Shown: piece after piece, positions 1 to 9,400 of the stretch
Layout: each line of letters begins with the position of its first letter
Position numbering within the stretch: position 1 is the first letter of the stretch
Origin: Bradyrhizobium cajani
Lineage (GTDB): Bacteria > Pseudomonadota > Alphaproteobacteria > Rhizobiales > Xanthobacteraceae
Assembly: GCF_009759665.1 (NCBI RefSeq)
Contig: NZ_WQNE01000033.1
Location: 31,440 to 95,439, forward strand
DNA length: 64,000 nt
Reading direction: 5' to 3'
Translations under genes and position numbers: made by a program
Notes under the pieces: model-generated
Seen by the model: only the letters and a program-made list of their open reading frames with translations
What the model was told of the DNA's origin: nothing
Database searches by the model: none

Positions 1-332
1 TGCTGATGGACGCCGACGGCCAGATCCAGGACGCGCATTCGATCTCGGCCGGCCTCGACTATCCCGGCATCGGCCCCGAGCATTCCTGGCTGCACGAGAT
101 CGGCCGCGTGAACTATCTCTCCGCGACCGATGATGAGGCGCTCGCCGCGTTCCAGCTGTTGTCGCGGCTCGAAGGCATCATCCCCGCGCTCGAGCCGGCG
201 CATGCCATCGCCAAGGTGATGGAGCTCGCGCCGAAGCGGCCCCGGGATCACCTGATGGTCGTCAATCTTTCCGGCCGCGGCGACAAGGACGTCCCGCAGG
301 TCGGCGACATCCTGAGGGGCAAGAGCAAGTGA
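1..332 (+). CDS. trpB: Tryptophan synthase beta chain, C-terminal part (cut by window edge)
   Basis: The reading frame runs in from the left edge and ends in TGA, leaving about the last 110 residues. TrpB is the PLP enzyme that condenses indole with serine to make tryptophan in the cytoplasm. The visible part has the family C-terminus, including the motif NLSGRGDKD, whose serine contacts the PLP ring nitrogen in known TrpB. The PLP lysine and the glycine-rich phosphate loop would lie upstream, outside the window. The stop overlaps the trpA start by 4 bp (GTGA), so the two subunits are translationally coupled, as expected for partners of one complex. Confidence 0.97.
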   Translation, partial: LMDADGQIQDAHSISAGLDYPGIGPEHSWLHEIGRVNYLSATDDEALAAFQLLSRLEGIIPALEPAHAIAKVMELAPKRPRDHLMVVNLSGRGDKDVPQVGDILRGKSK

Positions 333-1165
333 CCACGCGTATCGACACCCGTTTTGCCGAGCTTGCGGAGCAAGGCCGCTCGGCCTTCGTGACCTTCCTG
401 ATGGCCGGCGACCCCGATCCGGCGACGTCGCTCGAGATCATCAAGGCGCTGCCGAAGTCGGGCGCCGACGTGATCGAGATCGGCATGCCCTTCACCGATC
501 CGATGGCCGATGGTCCGTCGATCCAGGCCGCGGGTCTGCGCGCGCTCAAGGCCGGCATGACGCTGAAGAAGACGCTCGACCTGGTGCGCGGCTTCCGCAA
601 GGACGACGATGCGACGCCGATCGTGCTGATGGGCTACTACAATCCGATCTACATCTACGGCGTCGACAAGTTCTTAGGTGATGCGAAGAGCGCCGGCGTC
701 GACGGCCTCATCATCGTCGACCTGCCGCCGGAAGAGGACGACGAGCTCTGCCTGCCCGCGATGAAGGCCGGCCTCAACTTCATTCGCCTGGCGACGCCGA
801 CCACCGACGACAAGCGCCTGCCGGCCGTGCTCGCCAACACTTCGGGCTTCGTCTACTACGTCTCGATCACCGGCATCACCGGTGCTGCGGCCGCGGACTC
901 CTCGGCGGTGAGCGAAGCAGTCGCCCGCATCAAGCGGCATACAAAACTGCCGGTCTGCGTCGGCTTCGGCATCCGCACGCCGGAGACTGCGCGCGCCATT
1001 GCCTCGCATGCCAATGGCGCCGTGGTCGGCACCGCGCTGGTCGATGCGCTCAGGAACAGCCTCGATGCCGAGGGGCGGGCGACCGGCAAGACCGTCAGCG
1101 CCGTCGCCGAGCTGACGGCGGCCCTGGCCCAGGGCGTCAAGGGTGCGCGAGCGGTGGCCGAATAG
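329..1165 (+). CDS. trpA: Tryptophan synthase alpha chain
   Basis: This 278-residue TIM-barrel subunit cleaves indole-3-glycerol phosphate to indole and passes it to TrpB. The catalytic pair is visible: Glu50 in VIEIGMPF and Asp61 in DPMADGP, matching Glu49 and Asp60 of the E. coli enzyme. The phosphate-binding loop near GFGIRTPE and the C-terminal GTALVDAL segment are also present. The start is GTG, overlapping the trpB stop by 4 bp. Length is normal. accD follows after a 110-bp gap in which I see no strong terminator, so trpBA, accD and folC may share transcripts. Confidence 0.97.
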   Translation: MTTRIDTRFAELAEQGRSAFVTFLMAGDPDPATSLEIIKALPKSGADVIEIGMPFTDPMADGPSIQAAGLRALKAGMTLKKTLDLVRGFRKDDDATPIVLMGYYNPIYIYGVDKFLGDAKSAGVDGLIIVDLPPEEDDELCLPAMKAGLNFIRLATPTTDDKRLPAVLANTSGFVYYVSITGITGAAAADSSAVSEAVARIKRHTKLPVCVGFGIRTPETARAIASHANGAVVGTALVDALRNSLDAEGRATGKTVSAVAELTAALAQGVKGARAVAE

Positions 1166-1275
1166 GCCATAATTCCGCTCTCCGGGCGGGCGACACGGCG
1201 GCTTGCCGGGGCAGGATCCGGCGGCCATATATCCTTCAGGCGATCCCGGAGCGGATTCGCACATCGGAGCAAACC

Positions 1276-2217
1276 ATGAACTGGCTTACCAATGTGGTCC
1301 GGCCGAAGATCCGCAACATGCTGCGGCGGGAGACGCCGGAGAATCTGTGGATCAAGTGTCCGGATTCCGGGCAGCTCGTGTTCTACAAGGACGTCGAGGC
1401 CAACCAGTTCGTCATCCCCGGCTCGAACTACCACATGCGCATGGGCGCGGTGGCGCGTCTGAAGTCGATCTTCGACAACGAGACCTGGTTCGACGTCGCG
1501 TTGCCCGAGGTGACGCCCGATCCGCTCAAGTTCCGCGATGAGAAGAAATACGTCGATCGCGTCAAGGACGCGCGCGCGCGGACCAATTTGAACGACGCGA
1601 TCAAAGTCGGTTACGGCAAGCTCGAAGGCTCCGCCGTCGTCGTCGCCGTGCAGGATTTCGATTTCATGGGCGGCTCGCTCGGCATGGCCGCAGGCGAGGC
1701 CATCGTGCGCGGGCTCGAGCTCGCCGTCGAGAAAAAGTCGCCGTTCATCGTGTTTGCCGCTTCAGGCGGCGCGCGCATGCAGGAAGGTATCCTGTCCTTG
1801 ATGCAGATGCCGCGCACCACGGTCGCCGTGCAGATGCTGCGTGAAGCAAAACTGCCTTATATCGTCGTACTCACCAATCCGACCACCGGCGGCGTCACCG
1901 CGTCCTACGCGATGCTCGGCGACGTTCAGATCGCCGAGCCCGGTGCGCTGATCGGCTTTGCCGGCGCGCGCGTGATCGAGCAGACCATCCGCGAGAAGCT
2001 GCCTGAAGGTTTCCAGCGCGCCGAATATTTGAAGGAGCACGGCATGGTCGACATGGTCGTGCATCGCCATGACCTGCGTCCGACTCTGGCGCGGCTCTGC
2101 CGCCTTCTGACCAAGGCTCCGGCGCTGGAGAGCGCATCGAAACCGGTGCAGCCGGTCGCGAGCCCGGCGCAGATCGTATCGGCCGCCGAGACGGCGCCGG
2201 CCGCGCCCCACGCGTGA
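1276..2217 (+). CDS. accD: Acetyl-CoA carboxylase carboxyltransferase subunit beta
   Basis: AccD, with AccA, transfers the carboxyl group from biotin to acetyl-CoA, making malonyl-CoA for fatty acid synthesis. The protein is 313 residues, with the crotonase-fold carboxyltransferase domain from about residue 60 to 280 (FAASGGARMQEG, NPTTGGVTASYA). An Ala/Pro-rich tail of about 30 residues follows. The N-terminal zinc-ribbon region is present in outline (NLWIKCPDSGQLVFYKDVE), but only one of the four zinc cysteines of E. coli AccD remains. A GGAG ribosome site precedes the ATG. The stop overlaps the folC start (GTGA). Confidence 0.96.
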   Translation: MNWLTNVVRPKIRNMLRRETPENLWIKCPDSGQLVFYKDVEANQFVIPGSNYHMRMGAVARLKSIFDNETWFDVALPEVTPDPLKFRDEKKYVDRVKDARARTNLNDAIKVGYGKLEGSAVVVAVQDFDFMGGSLGMAAGEAIVRGLELAVEKKSPFIVFAASGGARMQEGILSLMQMPRTTVAVQMLREAKLPYIVVLTNPTTGGVTASYAMLGDVQIAEPGALIGFAGARVIEQTIREKLPEGFQRAEYLKEHGMVDMVVHRHDLRPTLARLCRLLTKAPALESASKPVQPVASPAQIVSAAETAPAAPHA

Positions 2218-3557
2218 ACGCGTCCCCGGACAGCACAAGGACGCCGCTCGGCGAACTGATCGGGCGGCTGTCGGCCCTGCATCAGAAGCGCATCGATCTC
2301 GGGCTGGAGCGGATGCACCGCCTGCTCGCACGGCTCGGCCATCCCGAACGCAAGCTGCCGCCGGTGATTCACATCGCCGGCACCAACGGCAAGGGCTCGA
2401 CACTCGCTTATCTGCGCGCGACGCTCGAAGCTTCGGGCCTGCGCGTCCACGCCTATACCTCACCTTACCTCGTCCGCATCAACGAATGTTTCCGGCTCGG
2501 CCGCACCGGTGGCGGCGTGCTGGTCGGCGACGATGAATTGCGCGCGGCGCTGGAAGAGGTCGAGCGCGTCAACGCCGGCGAGGCGGCGACCGTGTTCGAG
2601 TTGAAGACCGCCGCCGCCTTCCATCTCTTTGCACAGAACCCGGCCGATGCGGCGTTGCTCGAGGTCGGGCTCGGCGGCCGGCTCGATTCGACCAATGTGG
2701 TCGACACGCCGGCGGCCTGCGTGATCACGCCGATCAGCATGGACCACATGGATTTTCTCGGGCCGACCCTGACATCGATCGCCGGCGAGAAGGCCGCCAT
2801 CATCAAGCGCGGCGTGCCGGTGATCTCGGCGGAGCAGACGGGCGAGGCGATGGCTGTGATCGAGGCCGAGGCCAGGCGCATGCGCGCGCCGCTGTTTGCT
2901 GCGAACGAAAGCTGGCACGTCAATGTCGAGCACGGGCGCCTCGTCTATTCCGACGAGCGTGGCCTGATGGATCTTACCGCGCCGCGCCTGTTCGGGCGAC
3001 ACCAGTTCGACAATGCCGGCCTTGCGATCGCGACGCTCCGTGCGGTCCCGGCGTTCAAGATCAGCCATGCGGCGTTCGAGGCCGGCATCGTCGGCGCCGA
3101 ATGGCCGGCGCGGATGCAGCGTATCTCCTCGGGCGAGTTGCTCGGTTGGGGGCCGCAGGGCTCCGAGATCTGGCTCGATGGCGGGCACAATGCCGAGGGC
3201 GGACGTGTGGCAGCGGCCGCGCTCGGCGACCTCGAAGAGCGGGTGTCGCGGCCGCTGGTGGTGATCGCGGGCATGATGGCCAACAAGGACGCGCAGGGCT
3301 TTCTTGCCAATTTCGCCGGCCTCACCCGTCACATCATTGCGGTGCCTATCCCCGACACCGAAAACGCGATGCCGGTCGACCGTCTCGCGGACGCGGCGCG
3401 CAGCCTCGGCATGCGCGTCGAGCCCGCGCCCGGCATCGAAGCCGCGCTGCGCGCATTGGCGAAGCTCGCCTACGAAGTGCCGCCACGCATCCTGATCACC
3501 GGCTCGCTCTATCTCGCCGGCCACGTGCTGGCGATCAACGGCACGCCTCCTGCATAG
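2214..3557 (+). CDS. folC: Folylpolyglutamate / dihydrofolate synthase
   Basis: FolC adds L-glutamate to dihydropteroate or to folates, using ATP. The 447-residue protein has the Mur-ligase-type layout. The P-loop GTNGKGS is at residues 56-62, a central ATPase segment contains SMDHMDFLG and GEKAAIIKRG, and the C-terminal ligand-binding domain starts with the WLDGGHN motif. The GTG start overlaps the accD stop by 4 bp. accD-folC pairing is common in Proteobacteria, so this looks like an ordinary coupled pair. A palindromic repeat follows the stop. Confidence 0.95.
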   Translation: MNASPDSTRTPLGELIGRLSALHQKRIDLGLERMHRLLARLGHPERKLPPVIHIAGTNGKGSTLAYLRATLEASGLRVHAYTSPYLVRINECFRLGRTGGGVLVGDDELRAALEEVERVNAGEAATVFELKTAAAFHLFAQNPADAALLEVGLGGRLDSTNVVDTPAACVITPISMDHMDFLGPTLTSIAGEKAAIIKRGVPVISAEQTGEAMAVIEAEARRMRAPLFAANESWHVNVEHGRLVYSDERGLMDLTAPRLFGRHQFDNAGLAIATLRAVPAFKISHAAFEAGIVGAEWPARMQRISSGELLGWGPQGSEIWLDGGHNAEGGRVAAAALGDLEERVSRPLVVIAGMMANKDAQGFLANFAGLTRHIIAVPIPDTENAMPVDRLADAARSLGMRVEPAPGIEAALRALAKLAYEVPPRILITGSLYLAGHVLAINGTPPA

Positions 3558-3565
3558 GGTTGCGC

Positions 3566-3595
3566 AGCCCGGATTACGCTTCGCTCCTCCGGGCT
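3566..3595. repeat. Palindromic intergenic repeat, family F, copy 1
   Basis: An imperfect hairpin of the form AGCCCGGA...TCCGGGCT lies between folC and the metallophosphatase gene. The same sequence recurs at 4367-4401, so the metallophosphatase gene is bracketed by two copies. It could form a hairpin in RNA, but there is no T-tract. Confidence 0.7.
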
Positions 3596-3615
3596 ATGAT
3601 ACTGAGTGACCAACG

Positions 3616-4356
3616 ATGCGCTTTGCCGCGATTGCCGACGTCCACGGAAACTATCTCGCGCTGGAAGCTGTGCTCGCCGACATCGGCGCGCAAGGCATCG
3701 CCGACATCGTCAATCTCGGCGACATGCTGAGCGGTCCGCTCGATGCGCGGCGGACGATCGATATTTTGATGAAGCTCGACGCCGTGCACGTGCTCGGCAA
3801 TCACGACCGCTATCTGCTCGACCGTCCGCCGGAGAAGATGGGCTCGTGGGATCGTCCCGCCCATGCGCAGCTTGATGCCGCGCAACTCGACTGGCTGCGT
3901 GCGCAGCCGATGACGCGGGTGTTCCGCGACCAGGTCTTCCTCTGCCATGCGACACCCGGCAACGACGAGGTCTATTGGCTCGATACCGTGCATCCCGACG
4001 GCACGGTGGCGCTATCCCCGCTCGACCGCATCGAGCAACTCGCGCGAGGCATCACGCAATCCCTGATCCTCTGCGCCCACACCCATCTCGCCCGTGCCGT
4101 GCGCCTGCGCGACGGCCGGCTGATCGTCAATCCCGGCAGCGTCGGCAGCCCCGGCTATCGTGATAAGCATCCGTTCCCGCATGTGGTCGAAGCCGGCACG
4201 CCGCACGCGCGCTATGTGATCCTCGAACTGACCGATGGCGCCTGGCAGGTGACGTTCCGCCGTGTCACGTACGATCACGAGGCGATGGCCGCGCTCGCTC
4301 GGCGCAACGATCAGCCGGAATTGGCGAACGCGCTGGCGACGGGGTGGATCAAGTAG
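3616..4356 (+). CDS. Metallophosphatase, YfcE-like calcineurin superfamily
   Basis: A 246-residue cytosolic phosphoesterase with the complete dinuclear-metal motif set. The first motif has Asp8 and His10 in IADVHGN, followed by Asp36 in LGDMLSG and Asn62-His63 in GNHDR. A central His follows in CHATPG, then the CAHTHLA pair and the C-terminal NPGSVGSPG loop. These mark the small bacterial branch acting on phosphodiesters or nucleotides. The physiological substrate cannot be told from sequence. The gene stands alone between two copies of the same palindromic repeat and converges on the ligase gene. Confidence 0.85.
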   Translation: MRFAAIADVHGNYLALEAVLADIGAQGIADIVNLGDMLSGPLDARRTIDILMKLDAVHVLGNHDRYLLDRPPEKMGSWDRPAHAQLDAAQLDWLRAQPMTRVFRDQVFLCHATPGNDEVYWLDTVHPDGTVALSPLDRIEQLARGITQSLILCAHTHLARAVRLRDGRLIVNPGSVGSPGYRDKHPFPHVVEAGTPHARYVILELTDGAWQVTFRRVTYDHEAMAALARRNDQPELANALATGWIK

Positions 4357-4366
4357 CCGTCGCACC

Positions 4367-4401
4367 GTAGCCCGGATTGCGCTGCGCTCCATCCGGGCTA
4401 C
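4367..4401. repeat. Palindromic intergenic repeat, family F, copy 2
   Basis: A perfect 11-bp inverted repeat (GTAGCCCGGAT and ATCCGGGCTAC) with a 13-nt loop. It sits between the convergent metallophosphatase and ligase genes, 2 bp from the ligase stop. It could serve as a two-way terminator hairpin, but no T-tract is visible. Confidence 0.75.
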
Positions 4402-4403
4402 GC

Positions 4404-5570
4404 TCACTTCGACAGCTTCATCGGATCGGCCACCTTCTGCTTCAGTTGCTCGAAGCGGCATTGCCGCGGCGCCTTGTCGGGACGCCAGCGCAGGATCGAG
4501 GTGCCGTGGCGAAAGCGCGCGCCGCTGAAATGGTCGTAGCAGACCTCGATCACCAGCTTCGACTTGAGCGGGCACCATTTTGCCGAGCGCTCGGTCGACC
4601 AGCGGCTGGGCCCGCCCGGCGCGTTGCCGGTGAAGCCGGGCCCCCCGATCAGCGCCTCCAATCGGTCGGTCAGACCAGGTTTCTCTTCGGCCTTGATCGC
4701 CGAGGTGAAGCCGACATGGTGCAGCAGGCCCTCATCGTCATAGAGCCCGAGCAGCAGCGAGCCGACCACCTTGCGGCCGGCCAGCCTGTTGGTGGCATAG
4801 CGGAAGCCTCCGACGACGCAGTCGGCGCTGCGAAACTTCTTGATCTTCTGCATGCCGTCGCGCGTTCCGGCCTGGTAGGGCAGGTCGATGCGCTTGGCGA
4901 TGACGCCATCCGATCCGCCGCCGGACTGTGCCAGCCATTTCTTCGCGGTGGCGTAGCTCGACGTCACCGGAGACAGGCGGAACGTGCCGCCTTTCAGGTT
5001 GACCTTCGCAAAGGCCTCCAGTGCCGGCCGTCGCTCGCTCAGCGGCCTCCTGGCAAGCTGCTTCTCCTTCGCCGACGCAAGCAGGTCGAAGGTGAGATAG
5101 AGCGCCGGCGTCTCCTGCGAAAGCTTGTTCACGCGGCTTGCCGCCGGGTGAATCCGCTGCAGGAGCGCGTCGAAGGAAAAGCCCTTGCCGTGCGGCACGA
5201 CGATCTCCCCGTCGAGCGTGAACCGATCCGTCTTGAGCTTCAACGCAGCGGTGACGATCTCGGGGAAATAGCGCGAAAGATCCTCGCCGGATTTGGAGCG
5301 AAGATCGACGCGGTTGCCGTCGCGTGACAGCAGGCAACGAAAGCCATCCCATTTCGGCTCGTACTGCCACATCTCGCCGCGCGGAATCGCCTCGACGGAG
5401 CGCGCCTCCATCGCGGCAGGCGCGGCACTTTTTCGGTGGGATTTTGAGGGAGGAGCAGGCACGGCGCGAAGCTCTTCAGCGATGAGGCTTATCATCTCAA
5501 CGCGGCCGGCTGCCGAATGCTCCGTTGGCTCGACCGGCTTGACAGCCATATGCGCGCCCACGGTAAGCAT
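4404..5570 (-). CDS. ATP-dependent DNA ligase, stand-alone (LigC/LigD ligase-domain type)
   Basis: The adenylation motif EPKWDG, with nucleotidyl lysine K73, marks an ATP-dependent ligase. The FTLDGEIV, LTFDLL and SDGVIAKR motifs follow, then an OB-fold domain from about residue 250. There is no polymerase or phosphoesterase domain, so this is not a full LigD, and no ku gene is nearby. Such ligases act in repair alongside the NAD-dependent LigA. The start is uncertain: ATGs at 5570, 5549, 5495 and 5411 are all possible, and none has a convincing ribosome site. The family core begins near residue 54, so the first 50 residues may not be coding. Confidence 0.87.
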   Translation of the reverse strand: MLTVGAHMAVKPVEPTEHSAAGRVEMISLIAEELRAVPAPPSKSHRKSAAPAAMEARSVEAIPRGEMWQYEPKWDGFRCLLSRDGNRVDLRSKSGEDLSRYFPEIVTAALKLKTDRFTLDGEIVVPHGKGFSFDALLQRIHPAASRVNKLSQETPALYLTFDLLASAKEKQLARRPLSERRPALEAFAKVNLKGGTFRLSPVTSSYATAKKWLAQSGGGSDGVIAKRIDLPYQAGTRDGMQKIKKFRSADCVVGGFRYATNRLAGRKVVGSLLLGLYDDEGLLHHVGFTSAIKAEEKPGLTDRLEALIGGPGFTGNAPGGPSRWSTERSAKWCPLKSKLVIEVCYDHFSGARFRHGTSILRWRPDKAPRQCRFEQLKQKVADPMKLSK

Positions 5571-5595
5571 CTCCCATCAACAGGAGGCGTGAGCC

Positions 5596-6024
5596 ATGAA
5601 TCGCGAAGAATCCTGGCAGGGGCAATACGCGATCGAGACGTCCGCAACCGTGGACGCCATCTGGCGCATTTTCCGCGATGTCGCTGGCTGGAAAGCCTGG
5701 AACGCAGGCATCGAGCAGATCGACATTGAAGGACCGTTCTCCGCCGGGACTTGGTTCACGATGAAGCCTCCCGGTGAGGAAACGTTGCGCTCGCAACTGG
5801 TCGAGGTCCGCGAGAACGAGTGCTTCGTGGACGAAACACGGCTCGGGAGTCTCGTCATCACCGTCGCCCACCAAATCGAGCGGCTCGGGCCGACGCGTAC
5901 GCGCATAATTTACGCCGTCGATGCCCGCGGACCCCAGGCGTCCGAGATCGGTCCCGCTGTTGCGTCAGACTTTCCCGATGTTCTCGCCAGTCTCGCTAAT
6001 CTCGCTGAAGCCCACGACAAATGA
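5596..6024 (+). CDS. SRPBCC (START/polyketide-cyclase fold) family protein
   Basis: A 142-residue protein with the SRPBCC pattern. An N-terminal strand with ETSATVDAIWRIFRDVAGWKAWN is followed by the long beta sheet and a C-terminal amphipathic helix (DFPDVLASLANLAEAH). These proteins form a hydrophobic ligand cavity, and the ligand cannot be inferred here. A strong site (GGAGG) precedes the ATG. The gene is divergent from the ligase gene and ends at a bidirectional terminator shared with trxA. Confidence 0.75.
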   Translation: MNREESWQGQYAIETSATVDAIWRIFRDVAGWKAWNAGIEQIDIEGPFSAGTWFTMKPPGEETLRSQLVEVRENECFVDETRLGSLVITVAHQIERLGPTRTRIIYAVDARGPQASEIGPAVASDFPDVLASLANLAEAHDK

Positions 6025-6025
6025 A

Positions 6026-6050
6026 AACGGCCGGCGAAGCGCCGGCCGTT
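6026..6050. terminator. Bidirectional terminator between SRPBCC gene and trxA
   Basis: A perfect 11-bp GC-rich stem (AACGGCCGGCG / CGCCGGCCGTT) with a 3-nt loop. It is flanked by A-rich sequence on both sides, giving a U-run on the minus strand after trxA. The position between convergent genes fits a shared rho-independent terminator. Confidence 0.8.
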
Positions 6051-6075
6051 GTCGAAAAAATCCTAACTCAACGGA

Positions 6076-6396
6076 TCAGACCGCGGAGGTGATCCACTGC
6101 TGCAGCTTCGCCTTCGGCGCCGCGCCGACCTGGCGGGAGGCCATCTCGCCGCCCTTGAAGATCATCAGGGTCGGGATCGACATCACACCGTACTTCGACG
6201 CGGTCTTCGGGCTCTCGTCGACGTTGAGCTTCACGATCTTGACCTTGTCGCCCATCGCGCCGGCGATCTCGTCGAGGGCGGGGGCGATCATGCGGCAGGG
6301 GCCGCACCATTCGGCCCAGAAATCGACGACCACGGGGCCGTTCGCCTTGAGCACTTCGGCTTCGAAATCGGCGTCGGAAACCTTGCTAACGGCCAT
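6076..6396 (-). CDS. trxA: Thioredoxin
   Basis: A 106-residue thioredoxin that reduces protein disulfides in the cytoplasm. The active site WCGPC has cysteines 31 and 34, and the cis-proline loop SIPTLMIF follows. Length and fold pattern are canonical. It lies 69 bp downstream of addA on the same strand, so it may be read with the addBA transcript, but the gap leaves room for its own promoter. It ends at the hairpin at 6026-6050. Confidence 0.97.
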   Translation of the reverse strand: MAVSKVSDADFEAEVLKANGPVVVDFWAEWCGPCRMIAPALDEIAGAMGDKVKIVKLNVDESPKTASKYGVMSIPTLMIFKGGEMASRQVGAAPKAKLQQWITSAV

Positions 6397-6465
6397 TGGA
6401 GTACCTCACTCGGTTGAAAGAGAATCGGCGCGACCTGGAATCGCGCCCGGGATCATGGCGTCAAC

Positions 6466-9400
6466 CTATGAACGGCCCCTTGCCGGGTCAAGGACGCTCA
6501 CACTGAGATGAAGGGATGCCAGCGCCGCGTCCAGCGCGGGGGCTGAAATCTCCATATATTCAAGGGTCTCGGTCCAGAGCAGCACGGCCCGGACCGGCTT
6601 TTGGGGATAAAGGCGCGATAGCACCGCCCGGTACAGCGCAAGCTGGCGGACATAGGTGGCGGGCGCCTCGGCGGCGCTCCTGGGCGCCGCCTGGTTGGTC
6701 TTGAAATCGACGATCAGAACCTCATCCGGACGAACGACGAGCCGGTCGATCTGCCCGGAAACCAGCGCCGGGGTGCGGCCCGGCCGCTCCAGCCTGCCGG
6801 CGATCGCGACCTCGGCCCGGCTGCCGGCTGCAAAGACCGCTGCGAAGCGCGGCTCGCTGATCAAGGCGAGCACCTTGTCGGCCAGGGCGGTGCGATCGAC
6901 CTCCGGCCAGTCCGAGGCATTGCGCGTCATGAAGCCGAGCGCGGCCTCGCGCCGGCGCTCGGTGGGGATGTCGGGGAGAGATTGCAGCAGCCGGTGCACC
7001 AGCGTGCCGCGTTGCAGTGCGAGGGCGCGGGACTGGACCGATTCGCCCGTTCGGACCGCGCGGCGGCCTTCTTCGGCCGACTGGCCGGAGGGACGCACCG
7101 GATCGTCGTCCATGGTCTCGCGCGGCGCCGGAGTCCGCAGCCAGTCGGGCAGGGTAACCGTCTGATCCACGGATCTGGCGGGCGTACCGAGCGCTGCGAC
7201 ATCCTCGGGCCGGGCGAACCGCGTCACCTTGCCGAGCGGCGTCTCGATGATCTGCTTGTCCAGGCCCGAGCCGGCGAGCCCGGTGTCGACGAGGTCGTAC
7301 CAGCTCTGCTTGCGGACGGTTTTCATGTTGCCGGGCATGCAGCCGCCGACGACCAGCCGGTCGGCGGCGCGCGTCATCGCGACATAGAGCAGGCGGCGGT
7401 ATTCGTCCTCGGTCTCCTCCAGCATCGCCTTGCGTGCCTCGATCACGGGCGTTGGATCGTCCGCCTTGCGGCCGGCCCAGACCACCACCTCGCCGCCATT
7501 GCCGCGCGGGACGTGGATCAAGCGCAGCCGCTGCGAGTCCGCGGGCGATGACGTGGTGTCGACCATGAACACGACCGACGCCTCCAGGCCCTTGGCGCCG
7601 TGCACGGTCATCACCCGCACCTCGTCGCGCGAGATCTCCATGTCGCGCTTCACCTCGGTGTCGGCCGAGCGCAGCCAGGCCATGAAGCCTTGCAGCGAAG
7701 CCGGCGCCTTGCGTTCGTAGTTCAGCGCCAGCTCCAGGAACTCGTCGAGCGCGTCGTTGGCCTCGTGGCCGAGGCGGCGCAGGATGCGCGCGCGGCCGCC
7801 GTCGCCGCCGAGTAGCCAGGCATAGAACGCGAACGGCGTCTCCTCGCGCGCCCGCATCTCGCAGGCTTCCAGGCGGCGCAATGCCGTGGCGAACTTCTCG
7901 CTTGTGGACGCATGCTCGCCGAGCGCACGGCGCAGCGATCCCTTGCGACCATGAGCAAGCTGGAACAGGTCGTCGTCATCGAGCCCGAACAGCGGGCTCT
8001 TCAGTGCCACCGCGAGCGCGAGATCGTCCTGCGGCAGCAGCAGCGCATCGGCGAGATTCATCAGGTCGATGATGCCGATGTGCTCGGTGAGCTTGAGGCG
8101 GTCGGCGCCGGCCACCGGCACGTTGGCGTGCTTCAGCGCCTGGATCACGGCGTCGAAGGCATTGCCGCGCCGGCGCACCAGGATCAGCATGTCGCCATAG
8201 CGCAGCGGCCGGCGCTCGCCCGCGTGCCCCGTCAGCGTGCCGATCTCCACCAGCCGCTTGATCTCGGTCTGGATGCGGCGGGCGAGCTTGACCTCCGGAC
8301 TGGTCGCGGCAACGCCGTCGAACGGCGCGCGCCAGCCTTCGATCTCCTGCCGGTCGTCAGCTTCCGCAAGATCCCACAGCTCGATCACGCTGGGACCGGC
8401 ATCGGCGAGCGCGTTGTGCAGGGGATGGCCGATGTCGATCGAATGGATGCTCTTGTAGATCTGGGGATCGCGGAAGACGTGGTCGACCGAGTGCAGGATC
8501 GCCGCGCCCGAGCGGAACGAATAGGTGAAGGCGACCGGATCGAACTTCAGCCCGGCCGCGGTGAACTTGCGGTCTAGCTCCCGCTTGCGCGCGTCGAATT
8601 CGTGCGGGTCAGCGCCCTGGAACGAGAAGATCGACTGCTTCTCGTCGCCCACCGCGAAGACGGTGCGGTTCAGCCCCTCGCGCGCGCCTTCGCCGGCCGT
8701 GAACTCCGAGATGATGTGCGCGACGATGTCCCATTGCCGCGGGCTCGTATCCTGGGCCTCGTCGATCAGGACGTGATCGACGCCACGGTCGAGCTTGTAA
8801 TGCACCCAGCCCGAGGAGACGCGGTTGAGCATCGCCAGCGTCTTGTCGATGAGATCGTCGTAGTCGAGCAGGCCGCGTTCCTGCTTCTCGCGGCGGTAGT
8901 TCGTGGCGGCAGCGGTGGCGATATGCAGCAGGGCCGCGGTGCGATCACGGACCGTCACCGCGCGACGCTTTTCGATCAGCTCCGCGAGGCGCTGCGCCTC
9001 GGCCTCGAACAGGCGCGCAACGGACGGATTATGATCGCAAAACTTCCTGGTCAGCACCGCCTTGCGCGGCAGCTTGTCGTCGGTGAGGAAGACGCCGAGA
9101 TAGGCATCGACCTGGTCGCTGCCGGAAAACACCTTCGCGGCGCGCAGGCGCCCCGCCTGGTCGTTGTCCGACTTGCTGCCGTCCTCCAGCGCAAAGGCGA
9201 TATCGTCCCAGCGCGATCGTGGCAGGAAGGGGCCGTCGAGAATCGCGTTCTCGACATCCTCGATGCGGTCGCCCGCGTCCACGCCCAACACAGACGCCAT
9301 CTGTTCGACCGCCGCCCCGGCGTTGCCGGCTTCGTCGGTCCACGCCATGAAATGGTCGCGGCTCAGGCACGCCTCACGCACGACCTCCTTGAAGGTGACG

